Source: Coemansia sp. RSA 922 (Eukaryota; Kickxellomycota; Kickxellomycetes; Kickxellales; Kickxellaceae). Taken from it: 27,027 bases of DNA. Shown here one piece after another: positions 1 through 9,200 of this stretch. Numbering within the stretch: position 1 is the stretch's first letter; each line of letters opens with the position of its first letter. The notes under the pieces are model-generated. The model made no database searches. It was not told the DNA's origin and saw only the letters and a program-made list of their open reading frames with translations. The stretch is taken from the NCBI GenBank assembly GCA_027577415.1, contig JANBQS010000196.1:1-27027 (forward strand). Direction: 5' to 3'. Made by a program: the position numbers and the translations under genes.

Positions 1-3000
1 AGTCCAGAAATGCTAGCGCTGATAGTAAAGACCGCCACCGACAATACGGACATGCGCTTGCGCGCCGTGACTCTGATCCGGCAGATTGCGCAGACGTCTA
101 CTCGTCGCAGATCAAAGATCGCGAAGGCTGGAGGAATCGCTGCACTTGTCGATGGCTTGCGAGCACGCGAGGACCACGAACTGGCTCTGCGTTCGGGGTG
201 GGCGCTGATGGAGTTTCTTGGCACGCAAGACGCCAAGCTAGCCAAGCGGTTCCGCCGTAAGGCTGCTAGCTGCGGGCTGCTCGAAGTTGTTTACGAAATC
301 TTGGAGTCGCTCGGCAAGGAAGAGGAAGCGGCTGTCGCTGCTGAGGCCAGTAGCAGTGACAACACCCCGTCGGTCCCAGACACAAGAGACTTGTCGCTGT
401 TGGGTGTGTGCTTCAACATTACTAAAATATACGCCCTGCGCAGCGCCTTCCACAAGCAGATGGTCGACTTGGGATACTTGCCCGTGCTATTGTGTGTGGC
501 AAAGAATTCGGTCGCCAGCTTGGAGTATATGCGGATTGTAATGGAGAGCATCGTCAGGCTCTGCACCTATCTGAGTGCCTTTAGGTCGGCGGACACCAAC
601 TATGCGATCAACCCGCGCATGACCCAGCTGTTGGACTTGGGCGCCGTCGACGTCATTGCCGCCTGTATACGGCAGGGCGACCAGAGCGTGTCGTCGTGGG
701 GCATTGGGCTCTTGCACGAGTTTGTCTCGCGTGGAGTAGGCAAGCAGCAGCTAGCAGCGAGCCCGAGGATCGTGCAGTGGCTCTGTCGCAAGCTGTCGAC
801 GACAAAATATGCCTATACGAATCAGCTGATATTGCGCTCGCTGTGGTGTCTGGGCACTACCAACAAGGCTGCGCTTGTCGATGCGTCGCAGCCGCCTAAT
901 TTGCGCCGCATTCTCAATATGTTTGCTAGCGGGAACGACACCGAGGCCCACTACTGGAGCATTGCGCTGGTGAGCCGTATCGCCGTCTACCCGTCCTCGC
1001 ACCTGTGGATCCTCAGCAGTCCCTTGCCCCAGGCGCTCAAGGTCCTGCTGGACGGACTCGCGCCTAATCTGCGAGTGACGTTGTTCCCTGAAATAGCCAA
1101 CATTATCTCACGAATGTGCCACTCGATCCCACTGGCGCCTGTGCTGTGCACGCATCCCGAGATTGCGGAAACTTGTCGCATGCTCTTGAATACCGATATT
1201 GAGACCGCACAACTGGCGACTATCATGGCTATCATTAATGCCACAGCGAGCTCGCGCGAATTCCTCAAGCTCGTAGTTGACGACGGCATGTGCAGCAGAC
1301 TGTTCGAGCTGATGTTAGACTTTAGGCACGAGCATATTCAGACCTATGCCGCCAAGTGTCTGGTCGCTCTGATGTACAACGACTTTGTGCCAGCTACAGA
1401 GTTGGTGGACCAGGGATTCCTGCCGTGTCTGAACGAGCTATGCGACAAGTACCGGGCTGTGCTTGGTGCTGCATCCACTTCTGCTATCGAGGATGTCGGT
1501 GAGAGAGATGAGTCGTCTACATGGGTCACCAAGCGCCTTTGTCAGAGTATGAGCACGGCCAGCGTGCTGTTCTCGGCCTTGCAGGTGTATTTGGCTGAGC
1601 TGGAGCGCGACCATGGGTATTGTTTGCACAGCGAGTTGGCTGTCGATGCGGTTGCCGCCTTGAGCGCGTTCCAACTGTGTCTGCTGGCTCAGATATCGAC
1701 ATATATTATGCACGTGTTTGACCTTGGCAAGGCTATGCACGAATACGCTCTCGACACTTGCGACTCGCAAGCGAACGTGGGGCCTGGGATTTTGACTGCG
1801 CTGAGAAAGCCTCCAGCATTGCATTGCAAGGCTGAGTGGGCGCGGACAGCTGTCAATTGCTTTGTAGCGACTTACTATTTGCGCAGTCCTAGCGACCCGC
1901 ACTTTTTGGCTGCTATTGAGGATTCTCGGCGAATTGTGTGCAAGAGCGCCGAGTCTGTGGCTCCTATCGATGTCGGCACAGATGCTAGCGACAGTTGCTG
2001 GGTGGATGTTGCTATACCCAGACTAAACGAGTTTGTCTCTGACGAGTCGGCCAGCCGGAATGACGATGAAGATGGAGCAGAGCCTGCGTTTACTGGAGAT
2101 ATGCGGAGTCCACGCCTACGCTGTGCGATGCCTATTATACGAGCGACGCTTGCTACGCTGGCTGACTCGCTCGAGCCAAAGTTGATGGTGCAAACGCCGG
2201 GTGTTACTCGTCGTGTACTGTGGCTTGTACGCATCCTGTACCATGAGTTCCCGACTCTTCGTGCCATTACTATGCGCCTACTAAGCGTCATCGATACGCG
2301 ATCGCTGAGCAAGTCGGATGCGGCTGGCCTTGCTCATATGTGCTGCTCGTTCTTGGCAGACACTTTGACTGGTGCTCGTGGTCTGGTCGTTGATGCGGAG
2401 CAGCAGGATACCCGGAAGAGCATTCTAGAGCTGGTTAGCATAGTTGGCCAGATATCTGTCGCTGGTTCGGACGGCACAATCGCTAGTAACGACGAGCATG
2501 GCCGATCTGGAGATGGTGAGGACGTATCTGCAGCAACAGAGGCAAGCGACCGCGGTTCTGAACTCGAGTGGCGCGAGTGGCAGCGTAATTTGGCGAGTAT
2601 TGGAATTGCTCCTGAGGGCGCTAGACAGCCGTCAGAGTACTATGAGCTGCACCAGGAGCAAGAGCCTAGAACTGTGGCGCTGGAAGGATGGTTCCATGCT
2701 CGATATGCACTGGATCGCCACGTCTTTGGGTGGGAGACTTGCATCGAGCACTACTCTTGCGTTGCGCCACCGCTGGTCGCGGCCCATGGATCAGACTGCT
2801 GGATGATTGATCGCTCTGGCCCGCGGGGACCTCTCCACCAGAGGGCCGGCGTGGAGTTTAGCTCTACTGTAGCGAATGCGCCGTTGGATGAAGATCAAGG
2901 TGGTCCGGCGCTTGGCGATGATGCGATTCAGCTCACTGAGCGTGCAGTGGCTAGGTTTTCGGCGGATGCTTTGCCGCTTATAGGTTCGCCGCTTTCGCAG

Positions 3001-4428
3001 TTTGGGCACCCTTCGCATAGCAGCGCCAGCAGCGCTACGAGTATCAGCAGCAACGGCAGTAATCGACGCAGAACGAATCGCCCAGAGTCTCCGTTCCCTA
3101 CGACGATATTCTCTGACCCCAGCGTCGATGCAGATGGCAATGCCTCCAATGCAGTTTCGCGTCCTCTTTGCTCCATGTTTGTCAGCCCGCCCAAAGTGCT
3201 GTACTACAACCAGACGCCGTTCTTTCCGGCATTTGTGACCCTAGCCGACGGATACTCTGTATGGAACTCGAGCTGGAAATTCGAATCAGTAAGGATGCGC
3301 ACCGGCGTTGACGGCCGACTGGGCGGAGTTCATCGGTTCCAAGTGCAGCTGTTGACGCCAGGACTGATTCAAGTCGGCTGGTGTACAGACCAGTGTAATT
3401 TTTATCCTGAGAGTGGCGAGGGCGTTGGCGACGACTTTGAGTCTGTGGCGTATGACGGGTATCGTCAGCGCAAGTGGCATGGGACGGCTGAGGAGAAGGA
3501 GTACGGGGAGAAATGGCGTGCTGGCGATGTTATTACGGCTGAGCTAGATCTCGATAGTGACCGTGTCGTGTTTTATCGCAATGGCGAGTCGCTTGGCGTG
3601 GCTTTCGGCGTCAACGATAACGGCGATATGGAGGGAAGCGAGTGTGGATTTAAAGGCCTCGCAAGGGATCGCACCTGGTACCCGGCCTTTTCGCTTGCCT
3701 CTGAGCAAGGCTTGGTCTTTTTAGGCACCAATGTCAGTGATCACTCGCATAGCGACAATAGCAGCAGTCATAGCAGTCATAGCAGTCAAGGGGCCAATGC
3801 CTCCTGTGCCAGTGCTAATGACGACGGCGCTGTTGAGCCAGTGGCGACAAGGAGGGGCTCTAAACATGGTGAGACGAACCAAGAATCGATTGCTGACATG
3901 GTGCGTGAGCTGAGTGCGCTGGGAGTAGTCAAGGCGTTTAAAATACGGTTTGAGTTCCAAGACTTGGACACATTCCCTTGCATTGCGCTGAGCTTGCCGG
4001 GCAACGGTGGGCAGATTACATTGGGGCCACTGACCAACATGGAGCACTTGTCGACGTATCTTCAGCCCCAGTGGTGGGCGGTGTGGACCCAATGTGACAG
4101 CCAGAGCACTTGTCCCAGTGTGCGTGGAACGTCGGCGCCTGACTTGGCGCAGTGGTTTTCTGGCTGTGTGGCTGGTGGCCCTGGTGTGCAGATGAGTGCG
4201 ATGTTGACTAATAATATGGCGCCTGCATCGTGGATCTACTTTGCTGTGCTGGCTGATGGCCGAGTATGTGTGGCGGCTACGCGTGGCTCTTGGCCGTCGT
4301 CGGAAGAGGATATGCCGGTGTTATTTGATACTGGTGGTTCGGCTGCTAACGACGATGGTAACCATGTGTGGTTGCCGGTAGTTAGTCCAGCAGTAGTGAG
4401 TTTTGACTTGCGTATAATTTGCGCGTAA
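1..4428 (+). CDS. ARM-repeat and SPRY-domain protein, 5' end outside window
   Basis: Large protein, open from the first base; the first ATG is at 10, but codons 1-9 are in frame with no stop, so the gene very likely begins upstream. From that ATG 1472 residues are visible. Residues about 1-480 are helical armadillo/HEAT-like repeats (for example AGGIAALVDGL followed by ELALRSGWALMEF). Residues about 1060-1240 form a SPRY domain: VWNSSWKFESVRMRTG, the GLIQVGWCT core, then LDLDSDRVVFYRNGESLGVAF and a final FLGTN strand. A Ser/His-rich linker follows and then about 230 residues I cannot assign. SPRY domains bind protein partners, often in ubiquitin-ligase scaffolds; no RING or HECT domain is visible here, but one could lie upstream. 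No intron is apparent. Exact orthology is not recognised; a scaffold or E3-adaptor role is inference. Confidence 0.85.
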   Translation, partial: SPEMLALIVKTATDNTDMRLRAVTLIRQIAQTSTRRRSKIAKAGGIAALVDGLRAREDHELALRSGWALMEFLGTQDAKLAKRFRRKAASCGLLEVVYEILESLGKEEEAAVAAEASSSDNTPSVPDTRDLSLLGVCFNITKIYALRSAFHKQMVDLGYLPVLLCVAKNSVASLEYMRIVMESIVRLCTYLSAFRSADTNYAINPRMTQLLDLGAVDVIAACIRQGDQSVSSWGIGLLHEFVSRGVGKQQLAASPRIVQWLCRKLSTTKYAYTNQLILRSLWCLGTTNKAALVDASQPPNLRRILNMFASGNDTEAHYWSIALVSRIAVYPSSHLWILSSPLPQALKVLLDGLAPNLRVTLFPEIANIISRMCHSIPLAPVLCTHPEIAETCRMLLNTDIETAQLATIMAIINATASSREFLKLVVDDGMCSRLFELMLDFRHEHIQTYAAKCLVALMYNDFVPATELVDQGFLPCLNELCDKYRAVLGAASTSAIEDVGERDESSTWVTKRLCQSMSTASVLFSALQVYLAELERDHGYCLHSELAVDAVAALSAFQLCLLAQISTYIMHVFDLGKAMHEYALDTCDSQANVGPGILTALRKPPALHCKAEWARTAVNCFVATYYLRSPSDPHFLAAIEDSRRIVCKSAESVAPIDVGTDASDSCWVDVAIPRLNEFVSDESASRNDDEDGAEPAFTGDMRSPRLRCAMPIIRATLATLADSLEPKLMVQTPGVTRRVLWLVRILYHEFPTLRAITMRLLSVIDTRSLSKSDAAGLAHMCCSFLADTLTGARGLVVDAEQQDTRKSILELVSIVGQISVAGSDGTIASNDEHGRSGDGEDVSAATEASDRGSELEWREWQRNLASIGIAPEGARQPSEYYELHQEQEPRTVALEGWFHARYALDRHVFGWETCIEHYSCVAPPLVAAHGSDCWMIDRSGPRGPLHQRAGVEFSSTVANAPLDEDQGGPALGDDAIQLTERAVARFSADALPLIGSPLSQFGHPSHSSASSATSISSNGSNRRRTNRPESPFPTTIFSDPSVDADGNASNAVSRPLCSMFVSPPKVLYYNQTPFFPAFVTLADGYSVWNSSWKFESVRMRTGVDGRLGGVHRFQVQLLTPGLIQVGWCTDQCNFYPESGEGVGDDFESVAYDGYRQRKWHGTAEEKEYGEKWRAGDVITAELDLDSDRVVFYRNGESLGVAFGVNDNGDMEGSECGFKGLARDRTWYPAFSLASEQGLVFLGTNVSDHSHSDNSSSHSSHSSQGANASCASANDDGAVEPVATRRGSKHGETNQESIADMVRELSALGVVKAFKIRFEFQDLDTFPCIALSLPGNGGQITLGPLTNMEHLSTYLQPQWWAVWTQCDSQSTCPSVRGTSAPDLAQWFSGCVAGGPGVQMSAMLTNNMAPASWIYFAVLADGRVCVAATRGSWPSSEEDMPVLFDTGGSAANDDGNHVWLPVVSPAVVSFDLRIICA
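3763..3789 (+). repeat. Short in-frame tandem repeat (9-nt unit, three copies)
   Basis: AGCAGTCAT is repeated three times (the last copy ends in A instead of T), coding Ser-Ser-His units in the linker after the SPRY domain of the ARM-SPRY gene. The unit is a multiple of three, so copy-number change would keep the frame. Confidence 0.8.
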
Positions 4429-4575
4429 ATCAATTTGTCTGCCCACAACTTTTCCAAATGTATGCTCTGAGCTGTGCTTTCAGCAATATTGGTCGCACAA
4501 AGAGTTTTTTAAATACCCGATATAATTCAAAATATTTATTTCAATCACTATTTTTCGTTTTATTGTTTTGAGGCC

Positions 4576-5124
4576 ATGTTTAAAAAGTTTAACTTGCAAG
4601 AGACCATGAGTGGTCAGAACTCTGTCAAGTCGTCGGTGGTCCGTGGAATTCGCAGCAAACTCCTTGAGCAGTTTCCGGGACTTGAGCCATGCATGGACGA
4701 TATTTTGCCTAAAAAGGCCAACCTCATACAGATAAAATGCAAAGATCATATAACTCTCTACGCCGTTGATGGCGAGGTTATGTTTTTCCAGCACTTTAAC
4801 GACCCTATTACACCCACCCTACGTTTGTTGCATCAGTATCCCGAGATCTTGCCTCGGGTTCAAGTCGACAGAGGTGCGATAAAGTTTGTCCTCTCTGGTG
4901 CCAACATTATGTGCCCCGGTTTGACGTCTCCCGGTGCCCATCTGCCCGAGGAGAACATTCCAGAGGGTGCTATAGTCGCCGTTATGGCGGAGGGCAAAGA
5001 GCATGCTTTGGCTATCGGACTGACTAAAATGTCGACAGACGATATCAAATCTATTAACAAGGGCAACGGCATAGACCTGATCCAGTATCTAAGCGATCCA
5101 CTATGGAAGACACGCATCGACTAG
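4576..5124 (+). CDS. TMA20: Translation factor of the MCTS1/Tma20 family (PUA domain)
   Basis: 182-residue protein, almost the length of human MCTS1 (181 aa). It has the family's N-terminal domain (VKSSVVRGIRSKLLEQFPGLE, then a lysine-rich IQIKCKDHITLYAVDGEVMFF-type segment) and a C-terminal PUA domain from about residue 95 (VDRGAIKFVLSGANIMCPGL through IVAVMAEGKEHALAIGLTKM). In known family members this protein works with Tma22/DENR on the 40S subunit in tRNA recycling and reinitiation; the DENR partner is not in this window. The ATG at 4576 follows a 147-base AT-rich gap after the ARM-SPRY stop. The alternative ATG at codon 11 (MSGQN) would remove conserved N-terminal residues (FKKF), so the first is preferred. 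The gene is intronless and converges on NDUFS4. Confidence 0.95.
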   Translation: MFKKFNLQETMSGQNSVKSSVVRGIRSKLLEQFPGLEPCMDDILPKKANLIQIKCKDHITLYAVDGEVMFFQHFNDPITPTLRLLHQYPEILPRVQVDRGAIKFVLSGANIMCPGLTSPGAHLPEENIPEGAIVAVMAEGKEHALAIGLTKMSTDDIKSINKGNGIDLIQYLSDPLWKTRID

Positions 5125-5151
5125 AAATTATATATATTTCCCAAATACAAC

Positions 5152-5646
5152 TTATTTGGTATGAACCATAGGAATTTTGCCAGGCCGATAGACGAAATTA
5201 TGCTTATAAGATTTAGGTTTAATAGCACGGAACTGCGGCTCCTGCACATAATGGCTCCACCCCTGTTTCTCAGCAAAATGAATAGCATCCTCCTTGGTCG
5301 TAAAATCCAAACGCACTGGCGACATTGGGTCAGCAGTCGACTGCCAACCCATTAGGGGGTTTTCCCAACGGTCGCCCTTCTCCAGTGCGTCAAAGTCTAG
5401 GCGCCACTTGAGATTGGCATTCTTGCCTGATTGCATTGGGTTGTTTGATGGCCGGTAAATACGCACTGTACGCTTTGTCAGCGACGAGGGCGCACCAGAG
5501 ATTACTTCCGCGGGCAATGGCTCCCGCTGATGTGCTGGATGCACTACCTCAGTCACTGCAGTACCTGGCGACGTCGAATTGCTGCTCATTTGACGGGCAG
5601 CGCCTAGTGCACGCTGAGCGTACTGTTTTCTGACAACGCGCAGCAT
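5152..5646 (-). CDS. NDUFS4: NADH dehydrogenase (ubiquinone) Fe-S protein 4, complex I 18-kDa subunit
   Basis: 164-residue protein from the ATG at 5646. The first 50-60 residues (MLRVVRKQYAQRALGAARQ...) are basic and free of acidic residues at the start, as expected for a mitochondrial presequence. The rest matches the NDUFS4 family: RTVRIYRPSNNPMQSG, then WRLDFDALEKGDRWENPLMGW, then DFTTKEDAIHFAEKQGW and the terminal KSYKHNFVYRPGKIPM. This accessory subunit sits at the N-module/Q-module junction of mitochondrial complex I. The frame stays open upstream to 5901, but the extra 85 residues have no family similarity and would bury the presequence, so the short start is chosen. The stop codon lies 27 bases from that of the convergent TMA20-like gene, so the two 3' ends probably overlap in mRNA. 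Confidence 0.95.
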   Translation of the reverse strand: MLRVVRKQYAQRALGAARQMSSNSTSPGTAVTEVVHPAHQREPLPAEVISGAPSSLTKRTVRIYRPSNNPMQSGKNANLKWRLDFDALEKGDRWENPLMGWQSTADPMSPVRLDFTTKEDAIHFAEKQGWSHYVQEPQFRAIKPKSYKHNFVYRPGKIPMVHTK

Positions 5647-6284
5647 TATGAAATAGTAAATATATAGAGAATAATTAATCAATTGAAATTGATAAAAAGC
5701 TACAAAAGCAAAAAAGAAAGGCGTCAAATGGACTGGAAAGATATCGAAAAAGTCACATGGTCTGTGATTAAATCGTGGATTACGATGCGGAGGTCTCTCC
5801 ATCCCCCGCAGGTCGCGGATGATCTCATGCTGACACAGGTTGCAGATCATGCTCATCCACAAACAGAACACGCGAGGTTCTCGGTCCTCGAATGTTTTCA
5901 TGCAAAATACGGACTACTACAGTAATGCAAAATTATTGTAATGGCAGTAGACCATCGTAGCGCGAAGATGCCAACTAGCTAAGGGAGGCTGGAGCCTAGA
6001 CGAGATCTCCTCCGTCAACAATCAAAATGCATCCAAAGCATCGGTCTGGAGAAGCCAAAAAAAAAGCGCCTCCCTAAACTTTTTTTGTTGAAGCCGCCTC
6101 CTTGAGGCGCCAATCCCCCCATTTGAGCGATATGGAGACATGGGTGCTCTCTGACCAGGTTCTTTTTTTTACTTTTCCCTTTGCGAATTTCATAACACAT
6201 ATTTTTTTGTATACTATTTCTATTTCTTTTATTTTTTGTATTTTCCCAGATTTCGCGCTCCGCACCCGTTTTTCTATTTCACAT
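5647..6284. promoter_or_regulatory. Divergent intergenic region between NDUFS4 and the OSCA-like channel
   Basis: 638 bases upstream of both the minus-strand NDUFS4 and the plus-strand channel gene, so it should carry both promoters. The half nearest the channel is strongly T-rich on the plus strand (about 6160-6260), as in many fungal 5' UTRs. It holds two small inverted repeats (5986-5997 and 6095-6109). I see no convincing RNA gene or protein-coding segment. Confidence 0.5.
6095..6109. repeat. GC-rich hairpin, stem 6 bp, loop 3
   Basis: CGCCTC-CTT-GAGGCG is a perfect inverted repeat, about 180 bases upstream of the chosen channel ATG. A second GCGCCTC at 6066-6072 could pair with the same right arm (6104-6110), with a T-run between, so two alternative stems exist. 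Function unknown. Confidence 0.5.
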
Positions 6285-9200
6285 ATGGACTATTTGTTCA
6301 CGCGAGCCAAGGCAGATATCAATGAGATATTCGACCCTACAAAAGTGCCTGGGTCCAGCGTATACCTAGCGTCCAACGGGACGGACCTAGGTATGCAGGC
6401 GATATTTGCAGCGTCGTTTTTCACGATATTCATACTCCTGTTTAGTGCGTTGCGTTTGCGTTGGCCGTATATATTCTCTCCACGAACGCGATTGACGATA
6501 ACAGCACCGCCATTCCTATCTAAGCGGTTCTTTGGCTGGTTCTTAGCTACTATGCGTACGCCCGAGACACATATCCTCAACACTTTGGGTTTGGATGCGG
6601 TGATATTCCTGCGGTTCTACAAAATGTGTATGCGACTGCTCCTAGACATTGCGTTCTTTTCTATCGTGATTATCTGGCCCATCAACATAGTCTGGTCAAA
6701 GGCTAACCTTAACACGGTCGGTGGCGGTAAGGATAGCGACGGCGACTTGAATATAACCCTGACGTACTCGGTGACAGACTATTTGTTCAACTTGACGCTT
6801 AATACGTCGGACCCGAAACAGAAATGGAACCTCGTACCGCATATTTTTTTCGTCTACGTGTTCTCCGGTCTCGCATACTACCATATATCCAAGTTCAGTT
6901 CTAGGTGGGCGTCCCTGCGCTGGCACTTTTTGATGCAATCGCGACATGCTCTGGTTTCTCGTACGGTGATGTTGACCGGTGTACCGAGGCATTTGGCGAA
7001 AAGTCCGCGCGAACTCGAGTGGTTCTGGGGACCCGGATTACAGTTGGGCAAAGTGGAGCGGGTCCGGGTATGTCCCTTCAATACGAGGCTTACGAGTAAC
7101 GCGAGGGCGCGAGCCAGATGTTTGGTCAAATTGGAACACGCCTATATGCAGCTATTGGGTAACCCATGTGTACACCCAGAGTATGATCCAGTGCGACTGA
7201 GGATGCTAGCAATGGATCCGCAGGAGTCTGCACGAGCCGATGAACGCAGGTTGCTAGCCAAGTGGGCCAAACCAAGCAGGCGGCGAAAGTCCTGGCACAG
7301 CTCTCGGCCCAGCACAGCAGTAGATTCGGTGTCGGCGACTGAAGTAGAGGCCGAAGTCAGTGGCGAAAAGTCCGATATGTCTAATACCGAGGTAGAGCCA
7401 GTTAAGCGGCCGAACCTCTGGGTACGCTCCTCGGCTAGCGTGTGGCGGCCCTGGGAGCGTGTCGACGCCATTGACTATTGGCGTTCAAAGTTTCTGGCTG
7501 CCGACACTAGCTTTCGACAATTGCGCGATACGCTGGGCAAGGGCGAAGACGATGCTTTCGGGCGCTCGACTACAGCGTTTGTGACGTTCGAGGACGCTGC
7601 ATCTGCACATATGGTGACCCAGCTCTCGTGCTACCCGAACCCCGGATACATGAAAGCTCGGCTAGCGCCCGAACCGCGCGGCGTCTACTGGCCCAATGTA
7701 TGGATATCGAGCCGTCGCAAGTGGGCAGGATTCACGCTAAAGTGGCTAAGCATTTTCGTTATCTGGGCATTCTGGAGCGTACCAGTCATCCTGTTTTCCT
7801 CGCTGTTGACGCCGGCATCTCTCGGCAAGCTCTTTCCATCGGTGCTCTCCTCGGAACACAACCTCCTGCGTGCGTTCCTATCAACGACTGTGCCCTCATT
7901 GTTCCTCCTTCTGTTTCTCAATATGTTGCCGTGGATCCTGAAGCAAGTGCATTTTGTCACTGGAGTACGCACTAAGCCCGATATCGACTACTCGGTGATG
8001 ACAAAAATGTGGGCATTCTTGGTATTCAACGTCATTCTGGTGTTCGGCTTTTCTGGTACGTTTTGGAATCAGATACTCAACGTCGTTAATAACCCTGGTA
8101 CGGTTATGCAGAACTTGGCGTCGAATATACCTAGAGTCGGCACTTTCTTTACGGGTTATATTCTGGTCTTGGGAGTCGGGTACCAGCCATTTAAGCTCTT
8201 GCAGCTGAGACCGGTGGTTTGGCATATTGGACGACAATGGCTGTGCAGTACGCCACGGGACTATGCGCGATTGGTATCGCCCGTCTATATTGATTGGTAC
8301 TCGGTGTACCCCTACCCATTGCTTGTGTTTGCAATCGCCATGATATACTCGACGTTCTCGCCGCCGGTAGTCGTTGGCGCCGTCATCTACTTTGTCATTG
8401 GATACCCGGTCATGAAATACCTTCTGCTCTACGTGTATTTCCATCCATTCGAGACCGCTGGCATGGCGTGGCCCAAAGTGTGTCGCCGTATGATACTCTC
8501 TGTCATACTCTACCAAGTAGTTATCCTCACGTTTGTTGTCGTGAAGGGCGGCGGCTGGTACACGTTCAGCATGGTGCCCATTATCATGCTCTATATGTGG
8601 TTCTTTTACTTTGTGGGCTGGTCGTTGGAGAAACAGGGTACAGTGCTACCGGTTTATTTGTGGAGGAACCCGCCGCCCAATAGCTCGTACCCGTTGCCGC
8701 CCGACGATGTGGGTATGGAGAAGGAATATACTGGGTCGATGGCTAGTCCGTATGCAGGACCTGTGCGCAGCGACTCGTTGGCCAAGCCTGAGCTCCGCTT
8801 GCTGAATCGCTTGGGGTGGGGCGGTCCGCAGTCGCCACAATACGCATTCGGTTCTTCTGACGCCAGTATGAGGCAGGACCCTTACGGCAGGATGCCGATG
8901 TCGCGGCGTACGGGGTCGCTGCTGCCAGCCAACCGAGATTCAGGGGGATCGGCCCCATGGCAGTCACTGAGTATATGGCGACAGCCGAGTACTGCCGACT
9001 CGCGCTCAGCATATACTCGACCACCACCCGTGCCGACCAGAGTAGTACCAGCGGGTAACAAGGTCGGAAAACGCGTGATTACCGGACACCATCGTCGCGA
9101 GTCTAGTCGCGGGGTGCGCACGCGTGAGATCATTCTGGCTGGCCGCAACAAACCAGCCGGCCGTGGCCCGCAGAGGTCGGGACTGGCAGTTGCCAAGACA

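Noticed and set aside
5647..5901. Upstream extension of NDUFS4 on the minus strand
   Set aside because: No similarity to the family, and it would place the basic mitochondrial presequence internally.
6102..6284. In-frame N-terminal extension of the OSCA-like channel
   Set aside because: It begins at a TTG. An in-frame ATG at 6132 exists, but the translation is a T-run-driven Phe/Ile string without family match, and the MDYLF start at 6285 precedes the first membrane helix normally.
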